Assembly: GCA_021604265.1 (NCBI GenBank) | Contig: BQIY01000017.1 | Span: 1 to 14,735 of the forward strand | DNA from: Nitrospirales bacterium | GTDB lineage: Bacteria; Nitrospirota; Nitrospiria; Nitrospirales; UBA8639 | Length of the DNA stretch: 14,735 nucleotides | Reading direction: 5' to 3' | Made by a program: the position numbers and the translations under genes | Notes under the pieces: generated by a model | What the model was told of the DNA's origin: nothing | Databases searched by the model: none | Seen by the model: only the letters and a program-made list of their open reading frames with translations | In this document: piece after piece, positions 1 to 7,466 of the stretch | Layout: each line of letters opens with the position of its first letter | Numbering within the stretch: the first letter of the stretch is position 1

Positions 1-183
1 CTCCTGGCCTCGATTGATCGTGCGAAAATGATTCTAGGATATCAGCCAAATGTTGAATTTGACGATGGGTTGCAACGAACAGTTGAATGGTTTAAGAGCA
101 ATTGGGAGGACGTCAAACGGGATGCAGAGTTTCCTCCGGGAATGTCCTCAGCAACACGGTTTGTCCGAGCCAGGGAATCATGA
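1..183 (+). CDS. NAD-dependent nucleotide-sugar epimerase/dehydratase, C-terminal end (5' partial)
   Basis: The window opens inside this gene; 60 codons remain before the TGA at 181-183. The visible text includes AKMILGYQPNVEFDDGLQRT followed by VEWF. This matches the usual C-terminus of extended short-chain dehydrogenase/reductase sugar epimerases, where an A-x-x-x-LG(Y/W)-x-P segment is followed by a DGL-x-x-T-(V/I)-x-W(F/Y) helix. The family interconverts or dehydrates UDP-, GDP- or dTDP-sugars in the cytoplasm. The Rossmann fold and catalytic Ser/Tyr/Lys lie upstream of the window, so substrate and exact reaction cannot be assigned. The stop overlaps the next start in an ATGA, suggesting translational coupling to the sulfotransferase. 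The last ~20 residues after the conserved helix look like a non-conserved tail. Confidence 0.8.
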   Translation, partial: LLASIDRAKMILGYQPNVEFDDGLQRTVEWFKSNWEDVKRDAEFPPGMSSATRFVRARES

Positions 184-1082
184 TAGATAGTCTGAGCAGG
201 GAGAGGTATCGTCCGGTCATCATTCTTGGGGCGGCGAGATCAGGGACGAAAATTTTTAGGGATGTTATCGCCACGCATCCAAGTCTTGTCGCTATTCCTC
301 ATGATGTTAATTTTGTTTGGAAGTATGGAAACTATCACATGAGTCATGACCAATTAACCCCTGATCACGTGACGCCTCAATCTGCGGCGTTTATTCATGA
401 ATTTTTTCAAAAATTTCACCGAGGACGATCAGATGTCAGAGTGATTGAAAAGACCGTTAGTAATACGATTCGTGCAGACTTCGTCCGCAAAGTTTTCCCA
501 TCCTGTCAGTTCATCCATCTGATACGGGATGGACGCGATGTCATTGCGTCGTCCGTACGACAGTGGCAGGCTCCCTTAGATAGTTGGAGAGTGCTCCATA
601 AAGTCCAATACCTGCCTCTTCGGGCCATACCCAATTACGCTGTGAACTATGCGGTCTCGTATTTAAAGCGAAAACTTTCTTCGACCAACCAGGTCGCTTC
701 GTGGGGGGTGGTTCTTGAAGATCTTGGTGAAATTCTTCAGCAATGTTCATTGTTAGAAGTCTGTGCTATTCAATGGAGAATGTCCGTTGAGTATGCGATG
801 ACGGCATTACAGTCGGTGCCGGAAACAGATAAACTTGAAGTCCGCTATGAACATTTTGTTCAGCACCCTCTCGATGAAATCGAGCGTATTCTGAAATTTC
901 TTGGTTTGAAATCGTTCGATGAGGCGTCTCAACGTGTTAAGGAAATGGTCGATCCAAGTCAAGTCGGAAAATGGAAACATCAATTAGCGTCACAAGACCT
1001 TCAGCTAGTTACGTCCCACATCTCTCGTACAATGAATCAACTGGGATATTTCGGAAGCCACGAGCCAACCCCCGCAGTTTAA
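180..1082 (+). CDS. PAPS-dependent sulfotransferase (Sulfotransfer family)
   Basis: A 300-residue cytoplasmic protein. The 5'-phosphosulfate loop is GAARSGTK (residues 17-24), right after the first beta strand. The 3'-phosphate motif is seen as FIHLIRDGRDVIASS (about 111-125), with Arg and Ser in the places expected to bind the 3'-phosphate of PAPS. An EKT segment near residue 90 is also typical. The family moves sulfate from PAPS to a hydroxyl or amine; here the acceptor is presumably a sugar of the polysaccharide, a lipid-linked intermediate or a nucleotide sugar, which is inferred from context only. An in-frame ATG at 102 would add 26 residues lying inside the epimerase gene. The ATG at 180 is preferred because it gives a 4-nt ATGA overlap and begins just before the conserved strand. 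No PAPS-synthesis genes are visible. Confidence 0.85.
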   Translation: MIDSLSRERYRPVIILGAARSGTKIFRDVIATHPSLVAIPHDVNFVWKYGNYHMSHDQLTPDHVTPQSAAFIHEFFQKFHRGRSDVRVIEKTVSNTIRADFVRKVFPSCQFIHLIRDGRDVIASSVRQWQAPLDSWRVLHKVQYLPLRAIPNYAVNYAVSYLKRKLSSTNQVASWGVVLEDLGEILQQCSLLEVCAIQWRMSVEYAMTALQSVPETDKLEVRYEHFVQHPLDEIERILKFLGLKSFDEASQRVKEMVDPSQVGKWKHQLASQDLQLVTSHISRTMNQLGYFGSHEPTPAV

Positions 1083-1173
1083 CGTTTAAGAATGCAGTCT
1101 CTAATTCTGCAAGGTTCCGTATGCTCTTAATCGCATTAGGTGGGCAAGAAGTCCTTGTTTAGGGTAATAATTT

Positions 1174-2331
1174 ATGACACCTTTTCTTCCTTTTCATCTC
1201 CCTTCCATTGGTGAGGACGAGATTCAGTCGGTTGTTGAAACGTTACGTTCCGGCTGGTTGACGACTGGTTTAAAGACCAAACAATTTGAGCAGGAGTTTG
1301 CGGAGTGGATTGGGGTTCCACATGCTTTAGCGGTCAATTCCTGTACGGCGGCCTTACACCTTGCCTTGGAAGCTGTTGGTGTGACGGATGGCGATGAAGT
1401 AATTGTGCCGACGATGACTTTTGCTGCGACTGCAGAGGTGGTGTCGTATTGTAGAGCTGTCCCGATCCTCGTTGATTGTCAACCCGATACCTTGAACATC
1501 AACGTTGACGCGATGGAACAAGCCATCACGCAAAAGACCAAGGCGATTATTCCAGTCCATTTTGCCGGTCATCCGTGTGAGATGAATCGGATACTAGCGA
1601 TCGCACGAGCCCGCAACATTAAAGTGATTGAGGATGCCGCTCATGCCCTGCCCTCTAGGTATCAGGGCCGCATGGTGGGGACCCTTGGAGATATTACGTG
1701 CTTTTCTTTTTATGCCACGAAAACTATGACAACAGGTGAGGGTGGCATGGTGACAACAGAGAATCCAGAGTGGGAAGAGCGAATGAGAATTTTGAGCTTA
1801 CATGGGATCACTCGTAATGCTGTGAATCGATATACTCCTGAAGGATCATGGTATTACGAAGTTCGTTATCCCGGCTACAAGTATAATCTGACCGACATGG
1901 CTTCGGCATTAGGGATAGTTCAATTGCGAAAATGCCATGAATTGAGAAACGTCCGCTATCGATATGCCGCTCTTTACAATGAAGGGTTTAAGGATATTCC
2001 GGAAGTCAGCGTGCCATGTGTGCAGACGAACATTGAGCATGCCTGGCATCTGTACGTTATACAGTTAGATTTGAAGCACTTACGAATCGGACGTGATGAA
2101 ATGATTAGACTTCTCAAGCAGAATGGCATTGGCACTAGTGTACATTTTATTCCTTTACACCTCCATCCATATTATTCAAGCCATTCCGCATATCATCGTA
2201 CGAGATTTCCTGTTGCAAATAAGGTTTTTCAAGGTATAATTTCCCTTCCCCTTTATCCCAACATGACGGAGAGTGACGTATTACGCGTAATTGAGGTTGT
2301 TACAAAGATCGTGCAGACATATCGATGTTGA
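1174..2331 (+). CDS. DegT/DnrJ/EryC1/StrS (ArnB-type) sugar aminotransferase
   Basis: A full-length 385-residue PLP enzyme of the sugar aminotransferase family. Visible hallmarks are the N-terminal SGWLTTG segment (about 26-32), the substrate/PLP region NSCTAALHLAL (55-65), VIEDAAHA (151-158, with the Asp that pairs with the PLP pyridine nitrogen) and the Schiff-base lysine in FYATKTMTTGEGG (Lys183). The C-terminal half has the expected RYAALYNEGF and HAWHLYV segments. Members transfer the glutamate amino group to a 4-keto (or 3-keto) nucleotide sugar. With a WbpM/PglF-like dehydratase just downstream, the likely substrate is UDP-4-keto-6-deoxy-N-acetylhexosamine, as for PglE, PseC or WbpE-like enzymes; that specificity is inferred. 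A plausible ribosome site, AGGG, lies 9 nt before the ATG. Confidence 0.93.
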   Translation: MTPFLPFHLPSIGEDEIQSVVETLRSGWLTTGLKTKQFEQEFAEWIGVPHALAVNSCTAALHLALEAVGVTDGDEVIVPTMTFAATAEVVSYCRAVPILVDCQPDTLNINVDAMEQAITQKTKAIIPVHFAGHPCEMNRILAIARARNIKVIEDAAHALPSRYQGRMVGTLGDITCFSFYATKTMTTGEGGMVTTENPEWEERMRILSLHGITRNAVNRYTPEGSWYYEVRYPGYKYNLTDMASALGIVQLRKCHELRNVRYRYAALYNEGFKDIPEVSVPCVQTNIEHAWHLYVIQLDLKHLRIGRDEMIRLLKQNGIGTSVHFIPLHLHPYYSSHSAYHRTRFPVANKVFQGIISLPLYPNMTESDVLRVIEVVTKIVQTYRC

Positions 2332-2362
2332 GCTATCAGTCGAAATGAGGACTGTGGGCGAA

Positions 2363-2375
2363 GTCTCCAGGAGAC
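2363..2375. repeat. 13-nt perfect dyad (GTCTCCAGGAGAC) in the leader of the fusion gene
   Basis: GTCTCCAGGAGAC is a perfect palindrome around a central A. As RNA it would give a 5-bp stem with a CAG loop. No U tract follows, so it is not an intrinsic terminator. It lies about 120 nt before the chosen start of the phosphoglycosyl transferase/dehydratase/receiver gene and could be an operator half of the leader or simply a chance dyad. Confidence 0.35.
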
Positions 2376-2433
2376 AACTCGAAGTAGACTGCATGAAACT
2401 TGTAAAATAGATCTCCTCGTTCCTTTGTAATTG

Positions 2434-2458
2434 CATGCTCGAGAGTTGAGCGAGCATG
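2434..2458. repeat. 8-bp perfect inverted repeat just before the fusion gene
   Basis: CATGCTCG (2434-2441) and CGAGCATG (2451-2458) form a perfect 8-bp inverted repeat around a 9-nt loop. The right arm contains the upstream in-frame ATG at 2456, so in RNA that ATG would be sequestered. It ends 20 nt before the AGGAG of the preferred start. There is no following T run. A regulatory hairpin or protein-binding site is possible; the function is unknown. Confidence 0.45.
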
Positions 2459-2478
2459 GACCTATTTCGTTCCAGACT

Positions 2479-2483
2479 AGGAG
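2479..2483 (+). promoter_or_regulatory. Shine-Dalgarno AGGAG deciding the start of the fusion gene
   Basis: AGGAG sits 8 nt before the ATG at 2492. The alternative in-frame ATG at 2456 has only weak purine content upstream and lies in an inverted repeat. Starting at 2492 gives MIKRVFDFCGAF, the usual opening of monotopic sugar-phosphate transferases. Confidence 0.6.
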
Positions 2484-2491
2484 CAGTCGTG

Positions 2492-5416
2492 ATGATTAAG
2501 CGGGTTTTCGATTTTTGTGGTGCGTTCCTCTGTTTGTTGATCTGCGTACCTGTCTTTGCACTTATCGCCGTTCTTATAAAACTGGATAGCCCGGGGCCTG
2601 TTTTTTCTCGAAATCTTTATGTCGGCAAAGGGTTTCGGCACTTTGCTCGGTATAAATTTCGTATAGTGGTGGACGATTCTTCTTCAAAGAAGAATATTTC
2701 CTCTCGTAAGGTTTCTCATTCTTACACTCGTATCGGGCGGGTACTGCGCCAATTTAAATTTGATGAGCTCCCTCAGCTTATCAATGTTTTGAAAGGTGAA
2801 ATGAGTTTGGTTGGTCCTCGTCCTGAGCTTCCGTATTATGTCGATCAGTTCAGAGATCGTTACGAAGAGATTATTCAAGTCAGGCCTGGGTTGATCGATC
2901 TGTCTTTTCTTATGTATGTCGATGATCTCACATTTCTTGGAAAGCCGGGAGTCAAACCCCCACTTCCAGAAGAACAGTACTTGCAGGAGGCCCTGCCAGA
3001 AAAAATCCGTTTGGCCAAACTCTATATTGAGCATGCTTCTTTTGCGTTCGATCTTGCCATGATCACTCAGACGCTCCTGAAGTTATTTGGGGTAAGAACA
3101 GAATTGGTCAAGGTAAGAGTTTCAGAGCATCAGAAGGAATTTCAAGACACGGTTATCTTCAAGTTTCTTTATAGACATCGACGAATTCTCGTGATGATTT
3201 TGGATGTCGGTCTTATTTTGCTCGCGAATTATTTGGCTTTCTGGTTGAGATTTGATGGCCACATACCGTCAAAAGCTGTTCGCCTCTTCCAGGAGATGTT
3301 GCCATGGCTCATTATGATTCGAGGATTATCGTTTATTCTTCTTCGATTGAACGAGGGCATGTGGCGATATGTGAGTATGTGGGATGTTAAGAAAATCTTG
3401 GTGGGTGTGCTTTCAGGAAGTGTTGTGTTTTATGGAATCGTTGTCTGGGTGTTTGGTGAAACGGGATACCCACGGTCCGTTTATATTATTGATGCGATCC
3501 TGTTGATTGGACTTCTTGTTGGGATCCGTCTTGTCGTCCGAATCTTTCGAGAGCGGAAGGTGCTAAGTCGAATGAAGCGAGTTCTGGTGATAGGGGCAGG
3601 AGATGCTGGTGCCAAAATTGTTCGAGAAATGCAAACGCATCCATCCTGTTCATATTTACCGATTGGATTTATTGATGATGACCCATTGAAGTTTGGTAAG
3701 CGGATTCACGGCGTAAAAGTCTTTGGTTCTCGCCATGATCTTGTCGATCTTTTACCATCATTAAAGCCTGAAGAAGTCTTGGTGGCTTTACCCGGGGTGA
3801 ATTCAGTCATTATGAGGGAAATTGCGACTGTTTTGTCGCCGTTTAAGCTGCATATTAAGACACTACCTCGGCTTGTAGATATCTTAGAGGGAAAAGTCTC
3901 GATTAATCAGATACGTGCTCTCGAGATTGAAGACTTGCTTCAGCGACCGTCTGTCAATTTAAGTCCTGAGCCAGTAGCCAGGTTGATTCGAGGAAAACGA
4001 GTCTTTGTCACGGGTGCAGGAGGGTCCATCGGTTCGGAACTGTGCCGTCAAATTGTCGAATTTGGTCCAGAGGCTCTCATTTTATATGAACGACATGAGA
4101 ATAGTCTGTATAGTATTGGTAGCGAATTGGATGATCAGGGATGCGAGAAAATCATTCATTCGGTTCTTGGTGACATTACGGATGTCCGGCGTCTTCGAGA
4201 GACGATGCAAGAATATCGGCCTGACATCGTATTTCATGCAGCGGCTCACAAGCATGTCCCATTAATGGAGCTAAATCCAAGTGAAGCTTTTAAAAATAAC
4301 GTGCTCGGAACGCGGATAGTTGCAGAAGCGGCAATCCAATATGGGGTTGAGCATTTTGTGTTGATTTCAACCGATAAAGCTGTCAATCCTTCAAGTGTGA
4401 TGGGGGCGACGAAACGGGCCGCTGAGTTGGTCATCCAAGGGTTGGCGAAACATGGTCCAACCTGCTTTCTCACTGTTCGGTTTGGAAATGTATTAGGAAG
4501 CAATGGAAGTGTGGTGCCGCGCTTTCAACGGCAAATTAAGGCGGGTGGACCTGTCACAGTTACACATCCAGATGTGAAGCGGTTTTTTATGTCAATACCT
4601 GAGGCTGTGGGGTTAGTGTTGCAGGCTGCAACGTTAGGTGAACAAGGGGCGATTTATCTGTTGGAGATGGGAGAGCAAATTAAATTAGTTGATCTTGCTC
4701 GTAACCTTATCAAACTTTCAGGGCACTTACCAGATAAGGAAATTTCAATCCTGTTTGTTGGGCTTCGACCTGGAGAAAAATTGGAAGAAGAGTTGGTTGG
4801 TCATCGTGAAAATGCTGTACCTTCTTCGCTTGACAACATACTTAAGATACAATCTGCTATCGCACCCGATTTCAGATTTTACGACAAGCTTAACGATATG
4901 CGGCAGATGTCATTATTGAATGATCCTCAACAAGTTCTCACGCATTTGCAAGAACTCGTTCCCACGTTTTGTCCGAAAGGTACAGTGCAAGAAAGTCCGT
5001 CGTCCATAGGTTGTCCCACGTTGCCAAATGGGAGATCCGAAAGAGGTAAAAAGAGAATCCTTATTGTCGATGATGATGCGTATGCGCGAAGCGCTGTTCG
5101 CGCGATTTTAACATCTTGTGGGTATATCTGTGCAGAAGCTGAACACGGGGCTATGGCCTTGGAGTGGCTTGAAACACAGCACGCAGATTTGGTCATCACA
5201 GATAATCGGATGCCAGTTTTGGGTGGTTTCGAATTTCTCGAACGCCTGAAGCAGGGAAGACCAGCTCTTCCTCAACCCGTGATAGTGTTAAGCGGTCATT
5301 TGAATGAGACGGATAAGGAAAGAGTCCTCCAGGCTGGCGTACATGCGGTATTTGACAAACCTGGAAAATTCAATGAAATTCTGCCGGTCATTGATCGAAT
5401 TTTGGAAGACTCGTAA
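2492..5416 (+). CDS. Trifunctional fusion: phosphoglycosyl transferase + WbpM/PglF-type 4,6-dehydratase + receiver (REC) domain
   Basis: A 974-residue protein with three modules. Residues 1-200 are a small monotopic phosphoglycosyl transferase: hydrophobic N-terminal helix (about 6-38), a basic YKFR segment, the catalytic Asp-Glu pair in KFDELPQLINVLKGE (89-103), then SLVGPRPE. It would load a sugar phosphate onto undecaprenyl phosphate. Residues about 240-352 hold four membrane helices. A first Rossmann fold has VIGAGDAGAK (366-375), and the second, catalytic fold has TGAGGSIGSE (507-516), STDKAVNPSSVMGATK (626-641, with the Met/Lys that replaces Tyr/Lys in large dehydratases) and RPGEKLEEEL; this makes a 4-keto-6-deoxy UDP-HexNAc. 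Residues 863-972 are a complete receiver domain with the acidic triplet DDD (870-872), phosphoacceptor Asp904, Ser934 and Lys956. The first two domains are each common; the added REC is unusual. The reading frame is continuous, with no sign of a frameshift. Confidence 0.93.
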   Translation: MIKRVFDFCGAFLCLLICVPVFALIAVLIKLDSPGPVFSRNLYVGKGFRHFARYKFRIVVDDSSSKKNISSRKVSHSYTRIGRVLRQFKFDELPQLINVLKGEMSLVGPRPELPYYVDQFRDRYEEIIQVRPGLIDLSFLMYVDDLTFLGKPGVKPPLPEEQYLQEALPEKIRLAKLYIEHASFAFDLAMITQTLLKLFGVRTELVKVRVSEHQKEFQDTVIFKFLYRHRRILVMILDVGLILLANYLAFWLRFDGHIPSKAVRLFQEMLPWLIMIRGLSFILLRLNEGMWRYVSMWDVKKILVGVLSGSVVFYGIVVWVFGETGYPRSVYIIDAILLIGLLVGIRLVVRIFRERKVLSRMKRVLVIGAGDAGAKIVREMQTHPSCSYLPIGFIDDDPLKFGKRIHGVKVFGSRHDLVDLLPSLKPEEVLVALPGVNSVIMREIATVLSPFKLHIKTLPRLVDILEGKVSINQIRALEIEDLLQRPSVNLSPEPVARLIRGKRVFVTGAGGSIGSELCRQIVEFGPEALILYERHENSLYSIGSELDDQGCEKIIHSVLGDITDVRRLRETMQEYRPDIVFHAAAHKHVPLMELNPSEAFKNNVLGTRIVAEAAIQYGVEHFVLISTDKAVNPSSVMGATKRAAELVIQGLAKHGPTCFLTVRFGNVLGSNGSVVPRFQRQIKAGGPVTVTHPDVKRFFMSIPEAVGLVLQAATLGEQGAIYLLEMGEQIKLVDLARNLIKLSGHLPDKEISILFVGLRPGEKLEEELVGHRENAVPSSLDNILKIQSAIAPDFRFYDKLNDMRQMSLLNDPQQVLTHLQELVPTFCPKGTVQESPSSIGCPTLPNGRSERGKKRILIVDDDAYARSAVRAILTSCGYICAEAEHGAMALEWLETQHADLVITDNRMPVLGGFEFLERLKQGRPALPQPVIVLSGHLNETDKERVLQAGVHAVFDKPGKFNEILPVIDRILEDS

Positions 5417-5774
5417 TGTTGATCATGTTACGGACACGTGCTGACAGAGCACATATGTTCCTTAGCTGCATTCGTGTTCCCCTCGAGTAAACACATAAGT
5501 TTTTAGGCGTGGTGAATGACTCAATAATCAGGCCTTAGAGGATTCTGTCAATTTTCCTGACATCTTGCCTGAGTTTTTGTAGCTAAAGTTTTTTGTCAGG
5601 CTAGGGTATCGAGAGCTAAAGGGTTCGGCAGAATAACCTTGAGGCATTGATTGAATGAACTTTACAACGTATTCAACATTAGGATGGGTTGAATTGCTTC
5701 ATTATCAGATTTCCTACCCTCGTGCCCGTATGGACATGCTGCCCCCCTCCATGGAATAGAGGTGAAGTGCCTTT
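5417..5774. other. Non-coding stretch between the fusion gene and the second phosphoglycosyl transferase
   Basis: This 358-nt gap holds no convincing gene. A small stem, GTGCT-GACAG-AGCAC, sits at 5438-5452 without a T run. CCTGAC at 5556-5561 and GTCAGG at 5595-5600 are complementary but 33 nt apart. No good sigma-70 or sigma-54 promoter was recognised. The length suggests the downstream gene may have its own transcription start. Confidence 0.4.
5759..5765 (+). promoter_or_regulatory. Shine-Dalgarno GAGGTGA supporting a GTG start
   Basis: GAGGTGA lies 9 nt before the GTG at 5775 and decides the start of the second phosphoglycosyl transferase. Starting there gives MSKLVVKRLTDVVVS, the expected N-terminus for the family. 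Confidence 0.65.
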
Positions 5775-6428
5775 GTGAGCAAATTAGTTGTGAAGCGGTT
5801 AACGGATGTCGTTGTTAGTATTATAGGGCTCCTTCTGTCTTTTCCAATTAGCATTTTGATCATGGTAGCGATTGTTTTCAGCGATTTTGGCCCTATTTTT
5901 TACTGGCAGGAACGTATTGGGAAAGATGGCGAGAAGTTTTTTATATGGAAGTTTCGAACGATGCGAACACATCAATCTTCAGAGGCTGGTCAGATAACCT
6001 ATGGTTCTCGCGATCCGCGAATTACCTCGCTTGGTTACTATTTACGCATGCTCAAGCTAGATGAGCTTCCGCAGTTAGTAAATGTGCTTAAAGGTGATAT
6101 GAGTCTCGTGGGACCTCGCCCGGAAGTTGAAAAGTACGTATGTTTGTATACTGATGAGCAGAGAAAAGTTCTTCGTATCCGCCCCGGTTGTACGGATATT
6201 ACCATCATTCGAGGTCACCTACATGATGCTGCGTTGCTCGATGATCAGTTAAAAGATCCTGAGCGGTATTATATTGAGACCCTTATGCCATTAAAGCTCT
6301 CTCACAATTTATATTATCTTGCCCATCAGTCATTCCTCTTGGACCTGAAAATCTTAGGAGGAACGATTCTCCTATTGTTAGGGATCAAGAAAAATCGCCA
6401 AATAACTGCACAGAGTTCCGTCAAATAG
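5775..6428 (+). CDS. Undecaprenyl-phosphate sugar phosphotransferase (monotopic phosphoglycosyl transferase, PglC/WcaJ-core type)
   Basis: A 217-residue single-domain enzyme starting at GTG. It has the re-entrant N-terminal hydrophobic helix (about 11-36) followed by DFGP, the nucleotide/phosphate-binding ERIGKDGEKFFIWKFRTM (46-63), the catalytic Asp-Glu pair in LKLDELPQLVNVLKG (93-107, residues 96-97) and DMSLVGPRPE (108-117). After that comes RPGCTD, a variant of the usual RPGITG/RPGITD. The protein should sit in the inner leaflet of the cytoplasmic membrane and start glycan assembly by moving a sugar-1-phosphate from UDP-sugar to undecaprenyl phosphate. It is clearly related to the N-terminal domain of the fusion protein at 2492, so the locus has two initiating enzymes. 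Which sugar each uses cannot be told from sequence. Confidence 0.93.
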   Translation: MSKLVVKRLTDVVVSIIGLLLSFPISILIMVAIVFSDFGPIFYWQERIGKDGEKFFIWKFRTMRTHQSSEAGQITYGSRDPRITSLGYYLRMLKLDELPQLVNVLKGDMSLVGPRPEVEKYVCLYTDEQRKVLRIRPGCTDITIIRGHLHDAALLDDQLKDPERYYIETLMPLKLSHNLYYLAHQSFLLDLKILGGTILLLLGIKKNRQITAQSSVK

Positions 6429-6488
6429 GATATGATCGAGAAACATAATTTCTCTTTGTTCAATCGACTTTATATCATGTTCTTCTCT

Positions 6489-6494
6489 TATAAT
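6489..6494 (+). promoter_or_regulatory. Possible -10 hexamer (TATAAT) ahead of the export genes
   Basis: An exact TATAAT lies in the AT-rich 224-nt gap before the export lipoprotein gene. The best -35-like sequence is TCGACT at 6464-6469, with a long 19-nt spacer, so the case rests on the -10 alone. It is a plausible place for a promoter of the export operon but could be chance in AT-rich DNA. Confidence 0.2.
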
Positions 6495-6652
6495 TAGCAC
6501 TGATATGGTGAAATGTCATTGAAACTTGAATGGTCTGGAGTGGTAGAGTATCATGGAAAGCCCGTCATTATGAACAATATGAATGGATGATTAGCTAGGG
6601 AAATTTCGTTTTTTATTTAAGGACTTATTAGTCTTGAGGCCCTCAGTTATAA

Positions 6653-7342
6653 ATGAAGAAGGAATGTCGAATGCACATCTTGGCTTATTATCTGATCATG
6701 TACTTTTTCCTCTCAGCATGTAGTGTCATCCAACCGCCTGCTGAAGTTTTTCATGTGTCTGATCTAAACCGGGGAGGTATGCCCCAAGGTCTTCAAGCTG
6801 ATGCGACAGACACGGAAACGCGCGAAACAAAGAACGATGAATTGTATGTCATTAAACCCGGAGATGCGCTCAGCATTAAATTTTTTTTCAATCCGGAGTT
6901 AAATGAGCAGGATTTGATCGTGCGTCCGGATGGTCGAATTTCGTTGCAGCTTATTCATGAAGTAGAGGCCGAAAATCTTACTGCTCCACAGCTTAGTGCT
7001 CATTTAGCTGAGCGCTATACTGGACAACTTAAAAATCCTGAGATAGCAGTCATTGTTCGGTCCGTCCAAGAATATCCCAAGGTTTATGTTGACGGAGAAG
7101 TGAACCACCCAGGCACTTTTCGGTACCTTGATTCATTGAGTGTCTTACAGGTCGTGGCCCTGGCTGGAGGGTTTACGAGTATAGCCAACAAAGGCGAGGT
7201 GACTGTGATACGGCGCAATCAGAAAGGGCACCCGTTTGTCATTAAACTAGATGCCAATGCATTTCTAATTGGACAGGATTTAACGCAAAATATTCCACTG
7301 CTCCCTAATGACTTTGTCTATGTCGGTAGGTCATTTTGGTGA
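6653..7342 (+). CDS. Short Wza-like polysaccharide export lipoprotein (Poly_export + one SLBB)
   Basis: A 229-residue lipoprotein. The signal peptide has MKKECR, a hydrophobic stretch and the lipobox LSAC, with lipidated Cys23. A linker leads to the polysaccharide export domain (about 65-136), with VIKPGDALSIKFFFNPELNE and VRPDGRI, and then one SLBB beta-grasp domain (about 142-200) with VYVDGEVNHPGTF. E. coli Wza is about 380 residues, with two SLBB domains and a C-terminal amphipathic helix that crosses the outer membrane. This protein ends at FVYVGRSFW and lacks that helix, so it probably makes a periplasmic ring and needs a separate barrel for exit. An ATG at 6671 has a better ribosome site (AAGGA, 7 nt) but would remove the basic n-region, so 6653 is preferred with some doubt. 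Confidence 0.9.
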   Translation: MKKECRMHILAYYLIMYFFLSACSVIQPPAEVFHVSDLNRGGMPQGLQADATDTETRETKNDELYVIKPGDALSIKFFFNPELNEQDLIVRPDGRISLQLIHEVEAENLTAPQLSAHLAERYTGQLKNPEIAVIVRSVQEYPKVYVDGEVNHPGTFRYLDSLSVLQVVALAGGFTSIANKGEVTVIRRNQKGHPFVIKLDANAFLIGQDLTQNIPLLPNDFVYVGRSFW

Positions 7343-7466
7343 TAATAGAAATATGATCGTCATTATTTCTTACGAAGATTCTTTAGCTAACTCTTCTGTT
7401 GCTCACACCGCTATTGAGAAAGGGCCGTATGTCGGTCTGTTCTCGGTGGTCTGCTTGAGGTTTCCC

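Noticed and set aside
102..179. Upstream start for the sulfotransferase adding 26 residues
   Set aside because: The extension lies within the epimerase gene, lacks similarity to the family's N-terminus and has a poorer start context than the ATGA overlap at 180.
5416..5490. 24-codon ORF whose ATG overlaps the TAA of the fusion gene
   Set aside because: Only a weak GGAAG ribosome site, no recognisable features, and such overlaps arise easily by chance.
5417..5774. Sigma-54 promoter, which often controls such polysaccharide loci
   Set aside because: No GG-N10-GC match with acceptable flanks was found here or in the other intergenic gaps that I scanned by eye.
6512..6589. 25-codon ORF in the gap before the export lipoprotein
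   Set aside because: No Shine-Dalgarno at a workable spacing and no coding features.
6881..6888. Run of eight T in the export lipoprotein gene as a phase-variation tract
   Set aside because: It encodes the conserved KFFF of the export domain, so it is explained by protein constraint and is shorter than typical contingency tracts.
7308..7466. Longer N-terminus for the coiled-coil/export chimera
   Set aside because: It would overlap the end of the lipoprotein gene and put over 70 residues ahead of the signal peptide's hydrophobic core; the ATG at 7467 has a proper ribosome site.
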